Shown here one piece after another: positions 12,601 through 24,508 of a stretch of DNA of 64,000 nucleotides. Under the pieces are notes generated by a model, which was given only the letters and a program-made list of their open reading frames with translations, was not told the origin of the DNA and made no database searches. Every line of letters starts with the position of its first letter. Position 1 is the stretch's first letter. The position numbers and the translations under genes were made by a program. The stretch covers positions 37,060,826 to 37,124,825 of the forward strand of contig JAJEKV010000001.1 of assembly GCA_021234155.1 (NCBI GenBank), read 5' to 3'. The stretch is from Isoetes taiwanensis. Taxonomy: Eukaryota > Streptophyta > Lycopodiopsida > Isoetales > Isoetaceae.

Positions 12601-13169
12601 AGAAGGCATTGGATTCGGAGGGACATCTGGAAGTGAGAGAATATGGCTAGATGATGATTTTTCTCTGTTGACTTTGAGACACCATGCAGTTGATAAAACA
12701 TATCAAAGTGGTTCCCTGATTCCTAATCAGGTATTTATGGTTCTCTGATTACCAATCAGGTGTTGCCGCCTATTTCCATTTTCTGGCATGGTGATGTATG
12801 TGGATATTCAATTGTCTGTTTTTATAGACCTAACAAGACCCAAAATCATGATATTTACTACATAACATTATTATGGTTTAGGGCTATGCAGTTATTCAAG
12901 GGAATCTGCTGGAGATAGAAGTTTGGGGTCTTGGTGGAAAGGAAGCTGAAGCAGAGATGCTTGCATACCAGAAACGTGAAAATCTTTTCTCAGAACAGCG
13001 CCGTACGGTATGTATCATAAGAAGGAAGGTATTGTCTACTGGTCTTTTATACCGTGTCTTATCTTTGCAGGTCGATTTAAAAGCTTTTGGAAACTGGGAG
13101 GAATCTCCCGAGAAAATGATGCTCAATATGATGTCTGATCCAAATCGAGACCGCAGACAGGACAGATAA
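9614..13169 (+). CDS. TLDc-domain protein (mEAK7/TLD nucleolar-protein-like), seven exons
   Basis: The inferred exons are 9614-9745, 10293-10871, 10959-11155, 12216-12463, 12531-12730, 12882-13007 and 13071-13169. Every intron is GT-AG and the phases join to 526 codons plus TAA. Exon 1 starts MGAGTS, a plausible N-myristoylation signal like that of mEAK7. Exons 3-6 hold the TLDc domain, including SIHGKGMNRFW, GAIIDGGFENKEHFYG, GIGFGG, HHAVDKTYQSGS and EVWGLGG. The C-terminus SPEKMMLNMMSDPN matches my recollection of Arabidopsis TLD proteins. TLDc proteins are linked to oxidative-stress resistance and V-ATPase binding; the plant function is poorly defined. The gene looks intact. Its 5' neighbour is a truncated retrotransposon, and it converges with the MEA1-like gene. 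Confidence 0.88.
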
Positions 13170-14488
13170 GGGATGGGGTTGTTGGAGATTAGGAGTTTAG
13201 TTTAATTTGGGACCTTTTCTGGCATTAGAGAAATCTATAAAATAGCTTATCTTTTTGCTAGTTCGTATGTAATCGTTGTTACATATTTCTAGCTTTTGCA
13301 ATGCAAATTATATGAACTCTGCTTTCTATCAGGCAATCCGTGATCAGTGATAATTTAAAGGTATGATAAGTAGAAACGCCAATTTGAGTATTAGGACCAA
13401 AACAACAAAGACGTGTATTGTAAACCTCATTTAGCATGGAGAAAATACAACCAGAATGTATGATATGATCAATCCGAGTAAACAACAGAGACTTAGATTA
13501 TAATGCTGGGATCTTAGCAAGCGTTATGGAGCAAGGAAATAAATACCTTTTGAGTCAAATATATTTTGGGTCCATTTGATTGTCAACAATTCAGTAAAAC
13601 TTACACAACTGGAGTCCATGCATGATAAGAAAAGATATGAACATGCTCTTGGATCTCCTGGGCAGAGTTTTTTGTCCATGCAATCTATGCAACCTGATTG
13701 CAACAGGTTGCATAGAAAGGGCAGTTAAAAGAATAATGTTGACATGTTAGGTTGAACTGGAATTGAGAAATTAAAGATCTGGCACTCCAGTCAATTACTA
13801 ACACAAATTTCAGAGTCTAAAAAGCGTAGTGTGACTGGACAGTGAACAAGGTATTCACCCCACTCCCCAGCTTTACATACCATTATTGTCTTTTATTTCA
13901 TCAATTTTTTTTTACTGTCATAGATAGTATTGGGCTGTAAGTATGTCTCTAAAATCTGGTTATCTAGTTTACGCTATTCAATGAATGGACAAATTTACAA
14001 GTACAAATGTCTTACTTTGTGTTGTCAGAAGTGACATCCCGGCTAGCTAATATTACCACTGCAAATAAAGTAAGAACAAATTTATAATTTTATGGCATCT
14101 ATAATAACATGGTGCATTTGATACTACTGCAAGAATAAACTCAACGTGCACTATAAACATAGAGCAGCACATTCTTAAGTGGGAAGAATTCCTGGTTGGG
14201 AGGGATAAGCAGCTGATATGAAACCCCTCAACGTTTATTGCGAGCATAAATTTAACTATGGAAATATGTGCATACACATGCATTAAACTCAATACAAAGA
14301 ACAATCAACTCATAAGCTAAAAATGATATGTGTTCACATTCTCAAAATCTGCTAGGTACTACAGCCAATTTGCATTTGCCCAGGAAACTGTGCACGAATT
14401 CTCGTACCTCAATGTTCTAAGTCAGTCTTCAACCTCTATTTATTCTCTTCTTCCATGTTCTAATAACCTCCAGAAGTATGTGCACATA
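13170..14488. other. Intergenic space between convergent genes
   Basis: No coding exon or RNA gene was recognised. The sequence is AT-rich and should contain the 3' untranslated regions of the TLDc gene (plus) and the MEA1-like gene (minus). A small palindrome, TGCAACCTGATTGCAACAGG followed by TTGCA, occurs at about 13687-13712. Confidence 0.5.
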
Positions 14489-15150
14489 TTAATTTTCAGG
14501 AGTGGTGAGATCAGAAACAGAAGTTCTAGTCCTCCTGAAGGAGATAAATCTGTTGATCCAGTCTTCCTCAGGCACATGTTCAGCCCATTCTGGACGATAT
14601 CCGCCTATGCTCACTCCACGCATTGCATTAATAATGGCTTGAGATTGATCAGGAGAAATTGGAGCCGATCTTCGTGCGTCATCAGCTAGATTGGCCTGTC
14701 TCAGAGCAGCATCAGCTTCTACCCTTAATTTCTCTTCCTCCTCCTCATCTTCACTATCCAAAGTGTCTACACTATTCCCATTGGCAGAATTACCATCCAG
14801 ATGCAAAAGCTCTAGACCCCTTAGGTTACCATAGACATGAATTTCCATGCCATTTACGGTGACCAGTCTTCCCTCAGATGAAGAAAGGGCAACAGGTCTG
14901 TTTCCATTTTCCCCATTTGTTTCCACATGACCATTTGCTTCAGTATTCCCATTAGAAAGATCTTCAATTTCTGACAACCTGGCATATCCAGGATTCTCCT
15001 CCTCAATGTGTTCGTTGTTTTCTTCTTGTCCTGGAAGGATGTTTTCAGAAGAAAGATAACCCTGATCTAAAATATGATCTGTAGGATTCCCACAGGACGT
15101 GTATTAGCTATGCAAATGCGAGAGAACTTACCCGTAACAGGTTGCGGCAT
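14489..15150 (-). CDS. MEA1-like small acidic protein, two exons
   Basis: On the minus strand exon 1 is 15150-15132 (ATG plus five codons and one base) and exon 2 is 15078-14489. The intron is GT-AG (GTAAGT...CCTACAG) and the phase joins as GAT, giving 202 residues. The N-terminal third is rich in E and N, followed by LVTVNGMEIHVYGN and an acidic run (SEDEEEEE). The conserved end is SPDQSQAIINAMRGVSIGG followed by YRPEWAEHVPEEDWINRF. This pattern (AMxGVS, PxWA, then a tryptophan box) resembles male-enhanced antigen 1 (MEA1) proteins of animals and plants, whose biochemical role is not established. The start is supported by the clean splice join; an unseen upstream exon is possible. A tRNA gene starts 110 bp upstream on the opposite strand. 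Confidence 0.65.
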
Positions 15151-15259
15151 GGTGCCCGTGGATGATGCCGGTGTGCCAAGGAAAATGGTGTAGCAATTTT
15201 AAAAGACTTACTTCTTTTAACATATCAATTATTCAAAGATGAAAAACTTAAAATGAAAA

Positions 15260-15332
15260 GCGCCTGTAGCTCAGTGGATAGAGCGTCTGTTTCCTAAGCA
15301 GAAAGTCACAGGTTCGACCCCTGTCTGGCGCG
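15260..15332 (+). tRNA. tRNA-Arg (anticodon CCT)
   Basis: The 73-nt cloverleaf has acceptor GCGCCTG pairing with CTGGCGC (one T-T mismatch at the sixth pair), D arm GCTCAGTGGATAGAGC, and anticodon stem TCTGT/GCAGA with loop TTCCTAA, so the anticodon is CCT, reading AGG. The T arm is ACAGG-TTCGACC-CCTGT and the discriminator base is G. A and B boxes are intact. There is no intron, and CCA is not encoded, as in nuclear genes. A TTT of a possible Pol III terminator follows at 15333-15335, though a longer T-run comes only at 15356. Confidence 0.93.
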
Positions 15333-15340
15333 TTTAGCTT

Positions 15341-15930
15341 ATATTTAATCACCAGTTTTTTTATTTACTAAGGTTTTGTTTTCAACTAGTTTTTAATCTA
15401 TTATAAAGTTTTGTTTCTCAATATATATACCCGTTTGCTTATATTTAATCACCAGTTTTTTTATTTACTAAGGTTTTGTTTTCAACTAGTTTTTAATCTA
15501 TTATAAAGTTTTGTTTCTCAATATATATACCCGTTTGCTTGGTTTTTAATGGTAAGGCCGTTTGTTGAGATTTTGTACTTATGTATTTATACATACATAT
15601 CCACCTGTTTGCTCGATTTTTATGTCAAGGCCAATTTGCCAAGACACCTTTCAATATATATACCCATTTGCTCGGTTTTTAATGTCAAGGCCGGTTTGCT
15701 AAGGTTTTGTACTTCGTATCTATACACTTTTCGTTTGATTTTCAATAACTAGTGTTTAATAGTCTATTAAGGTTTTGCCTTTCAATTATATATATACCCA
15801 TTTGCTCGGTTTTTAATGTCAAGGCCGGTTTGCTAAGGTTTTGTACTTCGTATCTATACACTTTTCGTTTGATTTTCAATAACTAGTGTAATAGTCTATT
15901 AAGGTTTTGCTTTTCAATATATATATACAA
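15341..15930. repeat. Compound tandem repeat (100-bp and 134-bp units)
   Basis: Two essentially identical 100-bp units occupy 15341-15440 and 15441-15540. Related, diverged units follow; the segment starting TACCCATTTGCTCGGTTTTT at 15661 recurs at 15795 (period 134 bp). All share motifs such as AAGGTTTTG, AACTAGT and TATATATACCC. The array begins within 10 bp of the tRNA gene. Confidence 0.9.
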
Positions 15931-18900
15931 GAATTTAGCGCTGGCGGAGCCAAGGATTTGGCATATTATTGGAATATGATGAAGTGAATGATTGTCAACA
16001 AATGTTTATCTTGGATTTTAATGAAAAAATGGCAAATTGTGTTGTTTCAAAATAGGATCAATAATTTTAATCTATTTCTAGAGCCGTGATGCAAAGTTGC
16101 CATTAGTTTTCTTTTAACTTATAGATCTCATACATCTATATATGATTTGTTCGCAATCTGGGTTGCAAGAAATAAACATCTGGATTTCAAAATGGCGATT
16201 GCGTATACGTGCCCTTAGTCATAGGCCATGGTTCCACCTTGAGACTAGGACACTTCCACTTTTTTTGTGGACTTCCTCACACTACCTTCTTGCTCTTACA
16301 ACTATTTGAAATGGTTGATGAGAGGGAGGTCGAAACTTTTAAGATTAAATTGCAAGTGTGAAAATGCAAGTTGTTAGCAATTCAAAAGGTTCTAAAAATT
16401 GCCCATATATGAAAAGAAAGACAGAACGTTTTAATACAATAAGCATTGGGTATCACCACACATCCTATAATGACTTGCAAAAATAACCAATTGATGACAA
16501 TAGAACAAAAGGCTATTTAAAGATAACTTTCTGTTTCAAGTTTTGCCTATTGCAAAAGCTTTGGGCAGCAAATGGAGTATTTCTAGATTTGCCAATCTTA
16601 GTATACTTAAGTGGACTGCAATTATCTCAGTAAATGAAAACCTCACAGATGGCAGGGGAGCCCCTGACTTATTTGACAAAATGCAACCATCATTTATGAT
16701 GTTTACATTGCTATTCTTAAAGCATGTGCCATGAGAGAAGCTATTGCGCAAGACAGGTTGCTCCATTACCATTACCAGATTGTAAGAAGGGCACTTGAGA
16801 ATGACATATCCCATCTATTTCATCTGCTAAATTGCATAGCCATTATTTGTTTCATTCCAGTATATATTAATTTGCATTTGAACTGCAATTCCTTAATGCA
16901 ATAAATTATGTCTTTATCTCGTTTTCAATTCATTTTTAGTTGCTTTTGGTACATCCGCAGAGGAATTTTCATTGAGATTGGAGAAAGCAGAGAGAACTAA
17001 AGAATTTCAACAAAAAAATACCTTTGAAAAGCTCAACATCATTTCCCTATGCCATGCACAGTTCCATAGCAATTGCAGATTCTATTCTGTCTGACATGAA
17101 TTTTGCACACAATATTGCTTGCATGAATGTAAGTCTGCTGCTGCTGTGGAATAGGTGCATATTTGCTCAAAAGTAAGTTTTCCAATGCAATGTTTATACA
17201 ACGCTCTTAAAGCACAAAAACATCTCCAAAATCATGAGTTCCTAAGCAAAGACAATCGGTTTCTCATATATGAAACTTAAGCCAATTGATGGGTTTCTCA
17301 GAAATAAGCTTTTGGGTCCCTTGTTCAGCCTTGAGGTACATCTCTTAAATTAACTAATAACGTGTCATCATACTCCTGCCTCATATGTCATCCCTCCAGC
17401 ATGTAATCAGGGAAATTGGGCAAGCAAGAGTTGGTTGAAAATCCTTCACGTTTGCTCATGCCAAAGTTCAATTTTGTGGTAATATGCTGACCAAACATGT
17501 TAATCCATCGAAGACAAAAAAATGGTGACAAATACTATTTGAGCAACACTGTAAGCATTTTTCGGGCACTCAATATTTTCCACGAACGTTGAGATCAAAA
17601 ACATATATTATAGTATCCTGGGCGGAATCCTATAGTCGAGTTCTTGGCAACAGAGTGGCATCTGTTTGCAGAACAGACTAATTTTGGGGAACTATAGATC
17701 AAAAGAACTATGGCAGATCCGTTGTTTGTGAATGCAGAGTCATGGCCCTTGTCATCAAACAGGGCACGTCTGTAATGTATCAAAAGGGCATGGTTGCCCT
17801 ACTGGTCTTATACGCAGAAGGAAGACCATCTGATCCGCATATATGCCAAAACAAATCTGATTTTTGTGCTATCTCTTGCCATATTCTCCAGAATCAGATT
17901 CAAAGTGACCCAGAATTACTTGGCTTCATCCTTGCTAAAGACAGAGAGCAAAGTTTGAGGCAAACTAAGTTTTAGCACCACAGAATTAACTCGATGTCAG
18001 GCCTTATTGCCTTAGATATTACAGAGATAGCAACTCACCAGGGTCTTTTCTAGCTCAGTCTGGCCGTTTGGTGCTAGGCGATGTAGAGCTTCTACAAGGA
18101 GTACAGCAAATACAGCTAAATGGCAGTTTATTTTGTGCAAATGAACTGGAGTAGGATACGTCTCTACTCGTGTTACACAGGATCAGTTGGACCAGGCCTT
18201 GGGAGGCTTCTAAACAATGTTCCAATGTGAATTATGTCTTAGAAAGCTTTCCTGTGCAGAACAAAGGTACTTATAAGAAGCTAGAAAAACTTTTGATCAG
18301 AAGGAATTTGAATGTTTGAAAGCAGATCCTTTCACAAGCATTACTGGTGCATTTTCAAGCATGCTGCTCTTGACGAAGGTGAAGGACTTTGGCTGCAAAT
18401 AATCACAATCCAAATGTTCAGTATTCCCCGCACGTATAAAAAAGCAGTATAACATGTAACCTTCTTTCTAGACTAGAAATGAAGAAAGGAAGTTTTAAGG
18501 TACTTGACTAACCTTCTTGCACTTCGAAAGATTCTGTTAAGGGATCAAGACCCAAAATAAATTCAGAATAATGAAGGCTGCTTGGACAAACAAATAGTAT
18601 GTTATAAATCAAAAAATATAAGAAGTCAGCATGAGCATTACACCAATATTGCTAAGATACCTTTGTGGATTACACAATGCAAGTAGAAATCAAGCTTCAA
18701 GCATCTTCCTAAGGAAACATCAATATGTGTGTGAGCTTTCTGCAAATTATAGATATGCTCGCCATTTTGCTTACCTTAATCTTCATTGATACCTGTCCTC
18801 CAGCACGATTATCCTAAAGATCAAAATCTCATGGCATGCAAAATGTAGAAGCATTCGGGATTCTCAAATAGAGAGTACAAATAATCCCCAAGAAAACTTA

Positions 18901-19341
18901 TTCAGCACAACCCTTAAATTCCTTGACCAACCTTTGCGAAATTACAGCCTCTGTGCAGGGAATGTAGAACCACAGGAATGCAATAATCTCGAGCCGAATT
19001 TTCCATCTATTTCGACTTACAGCCGAAAGCAAAGAGCTGGGTTGCCAAAATTATGACATATCCAGAAGGACATAGACTCTGCGAAATATTCGAGCGGAAA
19101 GCGGAAGCAGGTTTTCCACCACAGCCTCTGTCAGAAAAGGCTCTGCGAAGATTGGTCTTGGCAGGGACCGGAAGCAATTGGTATCGGAAAAACACCGATA
19201 ATGTTTTTCTTGCTAATTTCTGCCGGTAGATTGCAACGGCAGGGGCACTAGATTTGTACTCAATCCAGGAGTATTAGCAGACAAATAAAAGGGATGGAGG
19301 AGTATTAGTGGGCAACTTTGCAGCCCAGAGGAGCTGGCATT
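15931..19341. other. No recognisable gene (3.4 kb)
   Basis: I see only short open frames with no known domain, no convincing exon chain and no transposon termini. The DNA is AT-rich and unique-looking, consistent with ordinary intergenic sequence or a noncoding transcript. Confidence 0.5.
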
Positions 19342-20800
19342 TGTGACGCTCCCTGAATATATACGGCGCTCCGGACGTATACATACGGGGACTTTCCCCT
19401 CCCATGGCAATCAGCTCACCATGAGCAGGGCCCTCCGTCTAACTCGGACCATCTATAGAAAGATGCCCGGGTGAAGGATACGGAGGTGTCATTCGGCCCA
19501 CGCCTTCAATGGGGCTCCTAAATCGCAGAAGCGTGAATACATGTTAGCACACAGCATAAATATATATATAAATAACCACCACGAAGGGTGGCACATCCAT
19601 CCAAGTACTGACGGCAAAGAATATGCATCTAATCCTAAGGAAAACACCCCAAACCCCAGGTTCTACCCCGGTTCAGACTCCTGTGAGGATGGACTAACGG
19701 CTTGGTCTCAAGAGATCAACAGACAGAGGTATAACCTGGCGTTGGCTGGCATAGAACATCGGCTAGGGTTGTCCACTCCATCCGCCCCTCCTGTGCACAC
19801 TTTGCAGATGAGTCCAATCATGCTATGGCGTCACTATAGCCTTCCGGACACGCAGACTCAAGGTATCGCCCTACGAGCCTACTACAGGGTTCATGAAGCC
19901 CCGTCCGATGAGGCAGGTTGGGGAAGCGTCCCCTTCCAGGATCACAGTGGTTCCATGGGTGAGCTAGAGAATACGTGCCGCATCAGCGACCCCCGCATCC
20001 GTACCCGACTTACTCACCCTAAATCTAAGTGCAAGATGCTCCATACGGATCACACCTCTACACCCAGGGAGTGTCAGACCCATACCCGGCCCTCTACGTG
20101 ACCGGCTATCAGGCCTAGCCCACTGTAGGAGTCTCCATGTTCGTGCAAGACCCCACCCCCACTTCACCACTGTGTCCCTTGTTTGGTGCTAAGTCACTCC
20201 ATAGCATCCACGACTCGGTGGTCTCTTTGTACACAGGCCGCATCTAATGGGATAATACAGGGCTCTATCTAGGAGCATACTACAATACATGGGCTCAGAG
20301 GTCTCTACCCCCCGTAATTCCCCCATTTCAAGAGTAATACTATGCAAAGAACTATCAATCCATCATTTAAGAGCAAGTACAGAATCAGAGATAAGGAGAA
20401 CTCACCTTTGCAATCAAGGGTTAGTTCCTGGGGTAAAGCATAGAGAACACAGAGAAACAGAAGAAATACACACAACAAGTGCCCAACAGGGGCGCTACCC
20501 TACAGATAACACAGCTAAGCTACAGACTAACCGTCGAATCGGGCTTGGGATGGCTCCATCTCGATTTGCTGAAGGGTGCCTGGCTGCTGCTCCTCCTCCC
20601 CCATCTCCAATTGCTCCTAATTCGAATTGGGGCACAAAAGCCCTAATTTGGGTGTCCAAAATGGAAACCCTGCCTTGCCCAATCGATTTGGGCCAGGTGG
20701 CAGCTCCGGGTTGGCTAATATTAACTAATTTGGTATTTTAGGCCCTTTTAATATTAGATTAAGCCTTAAATTCGAATTAGGGTTTAAAACTTCAATTCAA
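19342..20800 (-). repeat. Diverged Ty3/gypsy LTR (solo or truncated)
   Basis: The left end TGTGACGCTCCCTGAATATA is the inverted counterpart of the right end of element C's 3' LTR at 46930-46947. Homologous blocks follow in order, including TCTAACTCGGACCATCTAT, GGTGTCATTCGGCCCACG, CCACCACGAAGGGTGGCACA and CACTTTGCAGATGAG. The promoter-side half (20540-20750) is only loosely similar and no clear right terminus is seen, so the end coordinate is approximate. No internal region of matching strand is attached. Confidence 0.7.
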
Positions 20801-21539
20801 GTCACAAACCTTCAATCGCCAAAATGCGAAGACCTTCAATCACCACAACAGAGTTATCACAAAAGAGCCCAACAAAACCCTGGAACACTAAAACACACAC
20901 CCATTTAAGAAGCCACAACCTTGCTTACCTCATTCCCCTTCCACCCACGTGCACAGCCACATTTAACACTGTCTGCTCCGACCACCATAGCTAAAACCTG
21001 GAGATCACAATCTAGGAACACAGAGTGCTCAGAATACTGAGGAGGAACAATGCACAGCAAATACCACGAAACTTTCACTCCTCGTTCCTTGTCCCCTAAC
21101 CTCGAACTTCATCTTCAACGATCGAGATGAAAAGCCCCAAATTGACATCCAATCTCAACGGCCAATATCAAAACCCCTCTTTGGGTCCCCTGCTCAAACA
21201 CCCCATACATCCCCTGCTCAGAACCAACCGCCAAGATTTGCTTCAATATTTTCATCCAACGGTTCGCAACTATGGCCTATGCCCCCATACACCTGCAACA
21301 CATGATGCATACATAAATCCCCCATGACCTATCATCATCTGGACCATTGGCTCTTAACCAGATGGCGGGGATTCAAGGGAGTCCATGGGGTATGCATGCA
21401 CATTGGGTTGTGCATGAGGGGGCATAACAAACCCCCCTCATGCGATATAACTATATTAATATTAGGATATATATATACAAGAAATTTAATGCGTCCTACA
21501 GTGCATGTTTGAGTTTTAGCATGTTCCTACGTGCAAGTT
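20801..21539. other. No gene; one strong hairpin at about 21411-21442
   Basis: The stretch may continue the LTR promoter region. The only structure noticed is GCATGAGGGGG, a 10-nt loop, then CCCCCTCATGC, a perfect 11-bp stem. Confidence 0.5.
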
Positions 21540-22240
21540 CTTGTAAAAGAATCTTTTGAGAATAATCTAAATTCATAGATTCTCTAAGATTCTACCAAGG
21601 TTCTCTTAAAGGGTTCGTGAGCATTTCTCTAAATTTTATAAGATTCCCTCTAGATTCCATTAAATTTCCCTAGATTCTCCAAGATTCTATAAAGATCCCC
21701 TTAGATTCTCTTAGATTCATTTAGATTTTAGCAGATTGCCCTTAGATTCAAAGAGATTCTATAAAGATTTCCTTAGATACTCTAAGATTTCGTCAACATT
21801 TTCTTAGATTCCCTTAGATTTTATGAAGGTTCCTTTAGATCCCCCAGATTTTAAGAGATTCCCTTAGGCTTGTAAATATTTTTCTAGATTCTCTTACATT
21901 TTATAAGATTTTCTTACATTCTATTAGATTCTTCTGGATTCCTTTACATTCTAGAACATTTTAGAACATTCTAAGACTTTCTGGAACATTCTAAGACTTT
22001 CAATATATTCTAGAACTTTCTGGAAGTATTTCCCTAGATTTCCTTACATTCCCGTAGATTCCCCTATATTCTAGAACATTCTAAAACTTATTAGAACAAT
22101 TTGGAACTTTCTGGAAGAATTTTCTTAGATCCCCTCTAGATTCTCTTATGTTCTAGAACTTTCTAGAAGATTCTAGAACTTTCTAGAACCTTTAGAACAT
22201 TCTAGAACCTTCTTGAACTAGCTAGAATGTTATAGTCTAT
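21540..22240. repeat. Degenerate short-unit array, with heat-shock-element-like core
   Basis: About 700 bp is built from 10-12-bp variants that grade from TTAGATTC on the left to TTCTAGAAC on the right. Eight exact TTCTAGAA octamers occur. At 22151-22190 eight consecutive 5-bp units alternate TTC and GAA without a break, which is the textbook layout of a plant heat shock element. Six more in-phase units follow at 22194-22220. It could be an old satellite whose unit happens to match, or a stress-responsive regulatory region. Confidence 0.7.
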
Positions 22241-22302
22241 TTTATCTTAATGAAAACATTACCCTTAAGTATATATGAAACATAAATTAATCATGGAATT
22301 AA

Positions 22303-22371
22303 TGCTTAGTCTAGTGGTTAGAATTTGGGGCTGGGGGATCAATTGCCAGGGTTCGAATCCCCCACACAACA
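22303..22371 (+). pseudogene. tRNA-like sequence (tRNA pseudogene or SINE head)
   Basis: An A-box-like TAGTCTAGTGGTTAGAAT (22307-22324) and a perfect B-box GGGTTCGAATCCCCC (22349-22363) are spaced as in a tRNA. The ends do not pair into an acceptor stem and the anticodon arm is poor. It is therefore a relic or the head of a SINE rather than a working tRNA. Confidence 0.55.
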
Positions 22372-22509
22372 TAAAAATTTTAAAAGCCTTTTCCTAAGGG
22401 ATGAGCATTCAACTTGGGCCGTAGGATCTTGGACCTGATCAAGGGTCGAGATCTCACGCAACATGAGCCATAATTCCCAAAGTCATGTGCACCGTAGAAT
22501 ATGTGCTAA

Positions 22510-22800
22510 GCCACGTGAGCCGTAAGATCCTGGATCGACGATCAGGATCGAATCAACCTGGACCGTAGGATCGCTTACATATAAGCTACAAACAAACTCC
22601 TAAGCCATCTGGGCCGTACGATATGCCCCAAAGCCAAGTGAGCCGTAGGATCTCGGACCGGCGGTCAAGATCAGATCAACCTGGACCGTAGGATCGTGTC
22701 TATACGGATTATATATAAACTCCCAAGCCATCTGCGCCGTAGGATACGTCCCAAAGCCATGTGAGCCGTTGGATCTCGAACGGACGGTCGGATAAGCGCG
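22510..22800. repeat. 123-bp tandem repeat, about 2.3 copies
   Basis: The anchor GAGCCGT-GGATC begins at 22517, 22640 and 22763, exactly 123 bp apart. Each unit also contains CCTGGACCGTAGGATCG and an AAGCCATCTG-GCCGTA block. A related single GGGCCGTAGGATC motif lies at 22419. Confidence 0.85.
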
Positions 22801-22918
22801 ACAAACATAAGAACATATAAGAGTTAGATATATACTATTTTCTTATGTTTCATTGTACTGTTCAAAATGGTCTTCATTGTGACACCTTGTATAATATTAC
22901 ATTCGCTTATACCTTCTT

Positions 22919-24495
22919 TGTGACGTCCCCTACTCATATATGGTGCACTCACCGTATACGAACAGGAGTTCATCCCCCATACCAGCTCCACACTGATACA
23001 GGGCCCTCCACGTGTCACTGCAACCTTGATGAGTTCCAGTGGAAGGAATGAAGGGGTCATTTGCCCTGTCTCCCTCAGGGCCGACCTAGCTGCGGAAGCG
23101 TAAACATACATGTCAGTATACAACATCAATATCACATACCACCTCGAAGGATGGCACATCACATATCAGCATAGACAAAGATCAGTACATCACATGTGGG
23201 AATCCTACCCAAGGCTCGGACTCAAAGGGATGACTGACGGCTTGGGCCTCCAGAGGTCATTGCAGACAGAATTCATGGCAATGGATTTGGCTGGCATAAG
23301 AGCATGGCTAAGGGTAGTCCACTCCATCCGCCCCTCCTGTGCACACTTTGCAGAGTAGGTTGAAAAGTGTTGGGACCTGACTATAGCCTCACGGGATGCA
23401 TAGCCAAAGGGGCTATTCACGGGTTGCATCTCCCGGTTCAATGGGGCAGGTAGGGATTGCTCCCTCCGAGGAGATCCGCATCTTTCGACTCAAGGTGACT
23501 AGAGGGCCGCGCCCTTATCCGGGACTTGAACCCAATGGAGAGTGACGCATCACTCCACGGGTGTCGAGCCCATGCCTCGCCCACACGCAGTGGCAAGCCA
23601 TTAGACCTAGTCCACAGGGATCCCCGGTAGGCCTTACACACCAGAGGGATCATTCTCATGAGTCAGGACATGAACCTCCTTATGAGCCAGTCTGGCCCCT
23701 TCACCCACAACCAGGTGTGGCTCTTGTACACAGGCCGAATTTACAGTGTGCTAAAGAGGCTAGCTAGGAGCATCACTACGAGGCTTTAAGGCCTCTACCC
23801 CCCTTCCCAATACAATGGGTCCACAGAGATATATCACCATACATATCACAGAAGAACTAAAGAACAAGATCTAATCTATATCATAGAGTTAGGTTCTTTA
23901 GTTAGAGCTTGGTATCTGGGGATCTAAATGGCTGCTATGGGCAATTTAATAGGCTAAACCTACTGATTCAATGACTGGGAGACAGTTTAGGCTATTAAAT
24001 TGACAAAATACCTGATCCTTGGCTCGCTCCTCCTGTTCTGAACTCGACCATCCTGCTGAGCTGCTAGAAGATGGAGCTAGAAAGGGAAACTAATGAGCTA
24101 GATCGCTCATACAGAGTTTGGGAGGCGGGTTTGACTCCTGGGGCAAGTAAAACAGAGCCCTAGAATGCTATGGACGAAAATAGCAAGTTAGAGTTTCCTT
24201 AACCTATATAGACAAAGGGTTAGGGCTAGGGTTTCCCATTATCCCTTTAAGCATGTGAGATAATTGGGTATGGCCCACTTGCCTTTATTAACTAGGTGGC
24301 ATAAATTGTCCACATGGGTAAGTGTGTACACTTGAATAAGTGCACATTAATAAATATACACACCTTGCAAGTTGCCCCCTAGGGTGCTACTTGCTTGGCT
24401 ACACGTCGGCGTACACTTCAGTCGGGATGTCGTGTACGCGTGACGGGACAGTACAGTATACATCCTGGGACCGTATACTGTGCTGGAACGTCACA
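22919..24495 (-). repeat. 3' LTR of element B
   Basis: It spans 1577 bp with TGTGACGTCCCC at the left and GGAACGTCACA at the right. It matches the LTR at 34592-38958 apart from scattered substitutions and the insertion there. The flanking bases TTCTT on the left form half of the target duplication. Confidence 0.93.
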
Positions 24496-24508
24496 TTCTC
24501 CCCACCTT
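24496..24508 (-). promoter_or_regulatory. Polypurine tract of element B
   Basis: On the minus strand AAGGTGGGGAGAA directly precedes the 3' LTR, the position of the plus-strand primer for reverse transcription. A second copy of the core lies at 24538-24546. Confidence 0.75.

Noticed and set aside
22303-22371. Functional tRNA gene
   Set aside because: No acceptor stem can be formed and the anticodon arm is irregular.
19342-22914. 5' LTR of element C
   Set aside because: The only LTR-like sequence there is in the opposite orientation to element C, so it must be a separate insertion.
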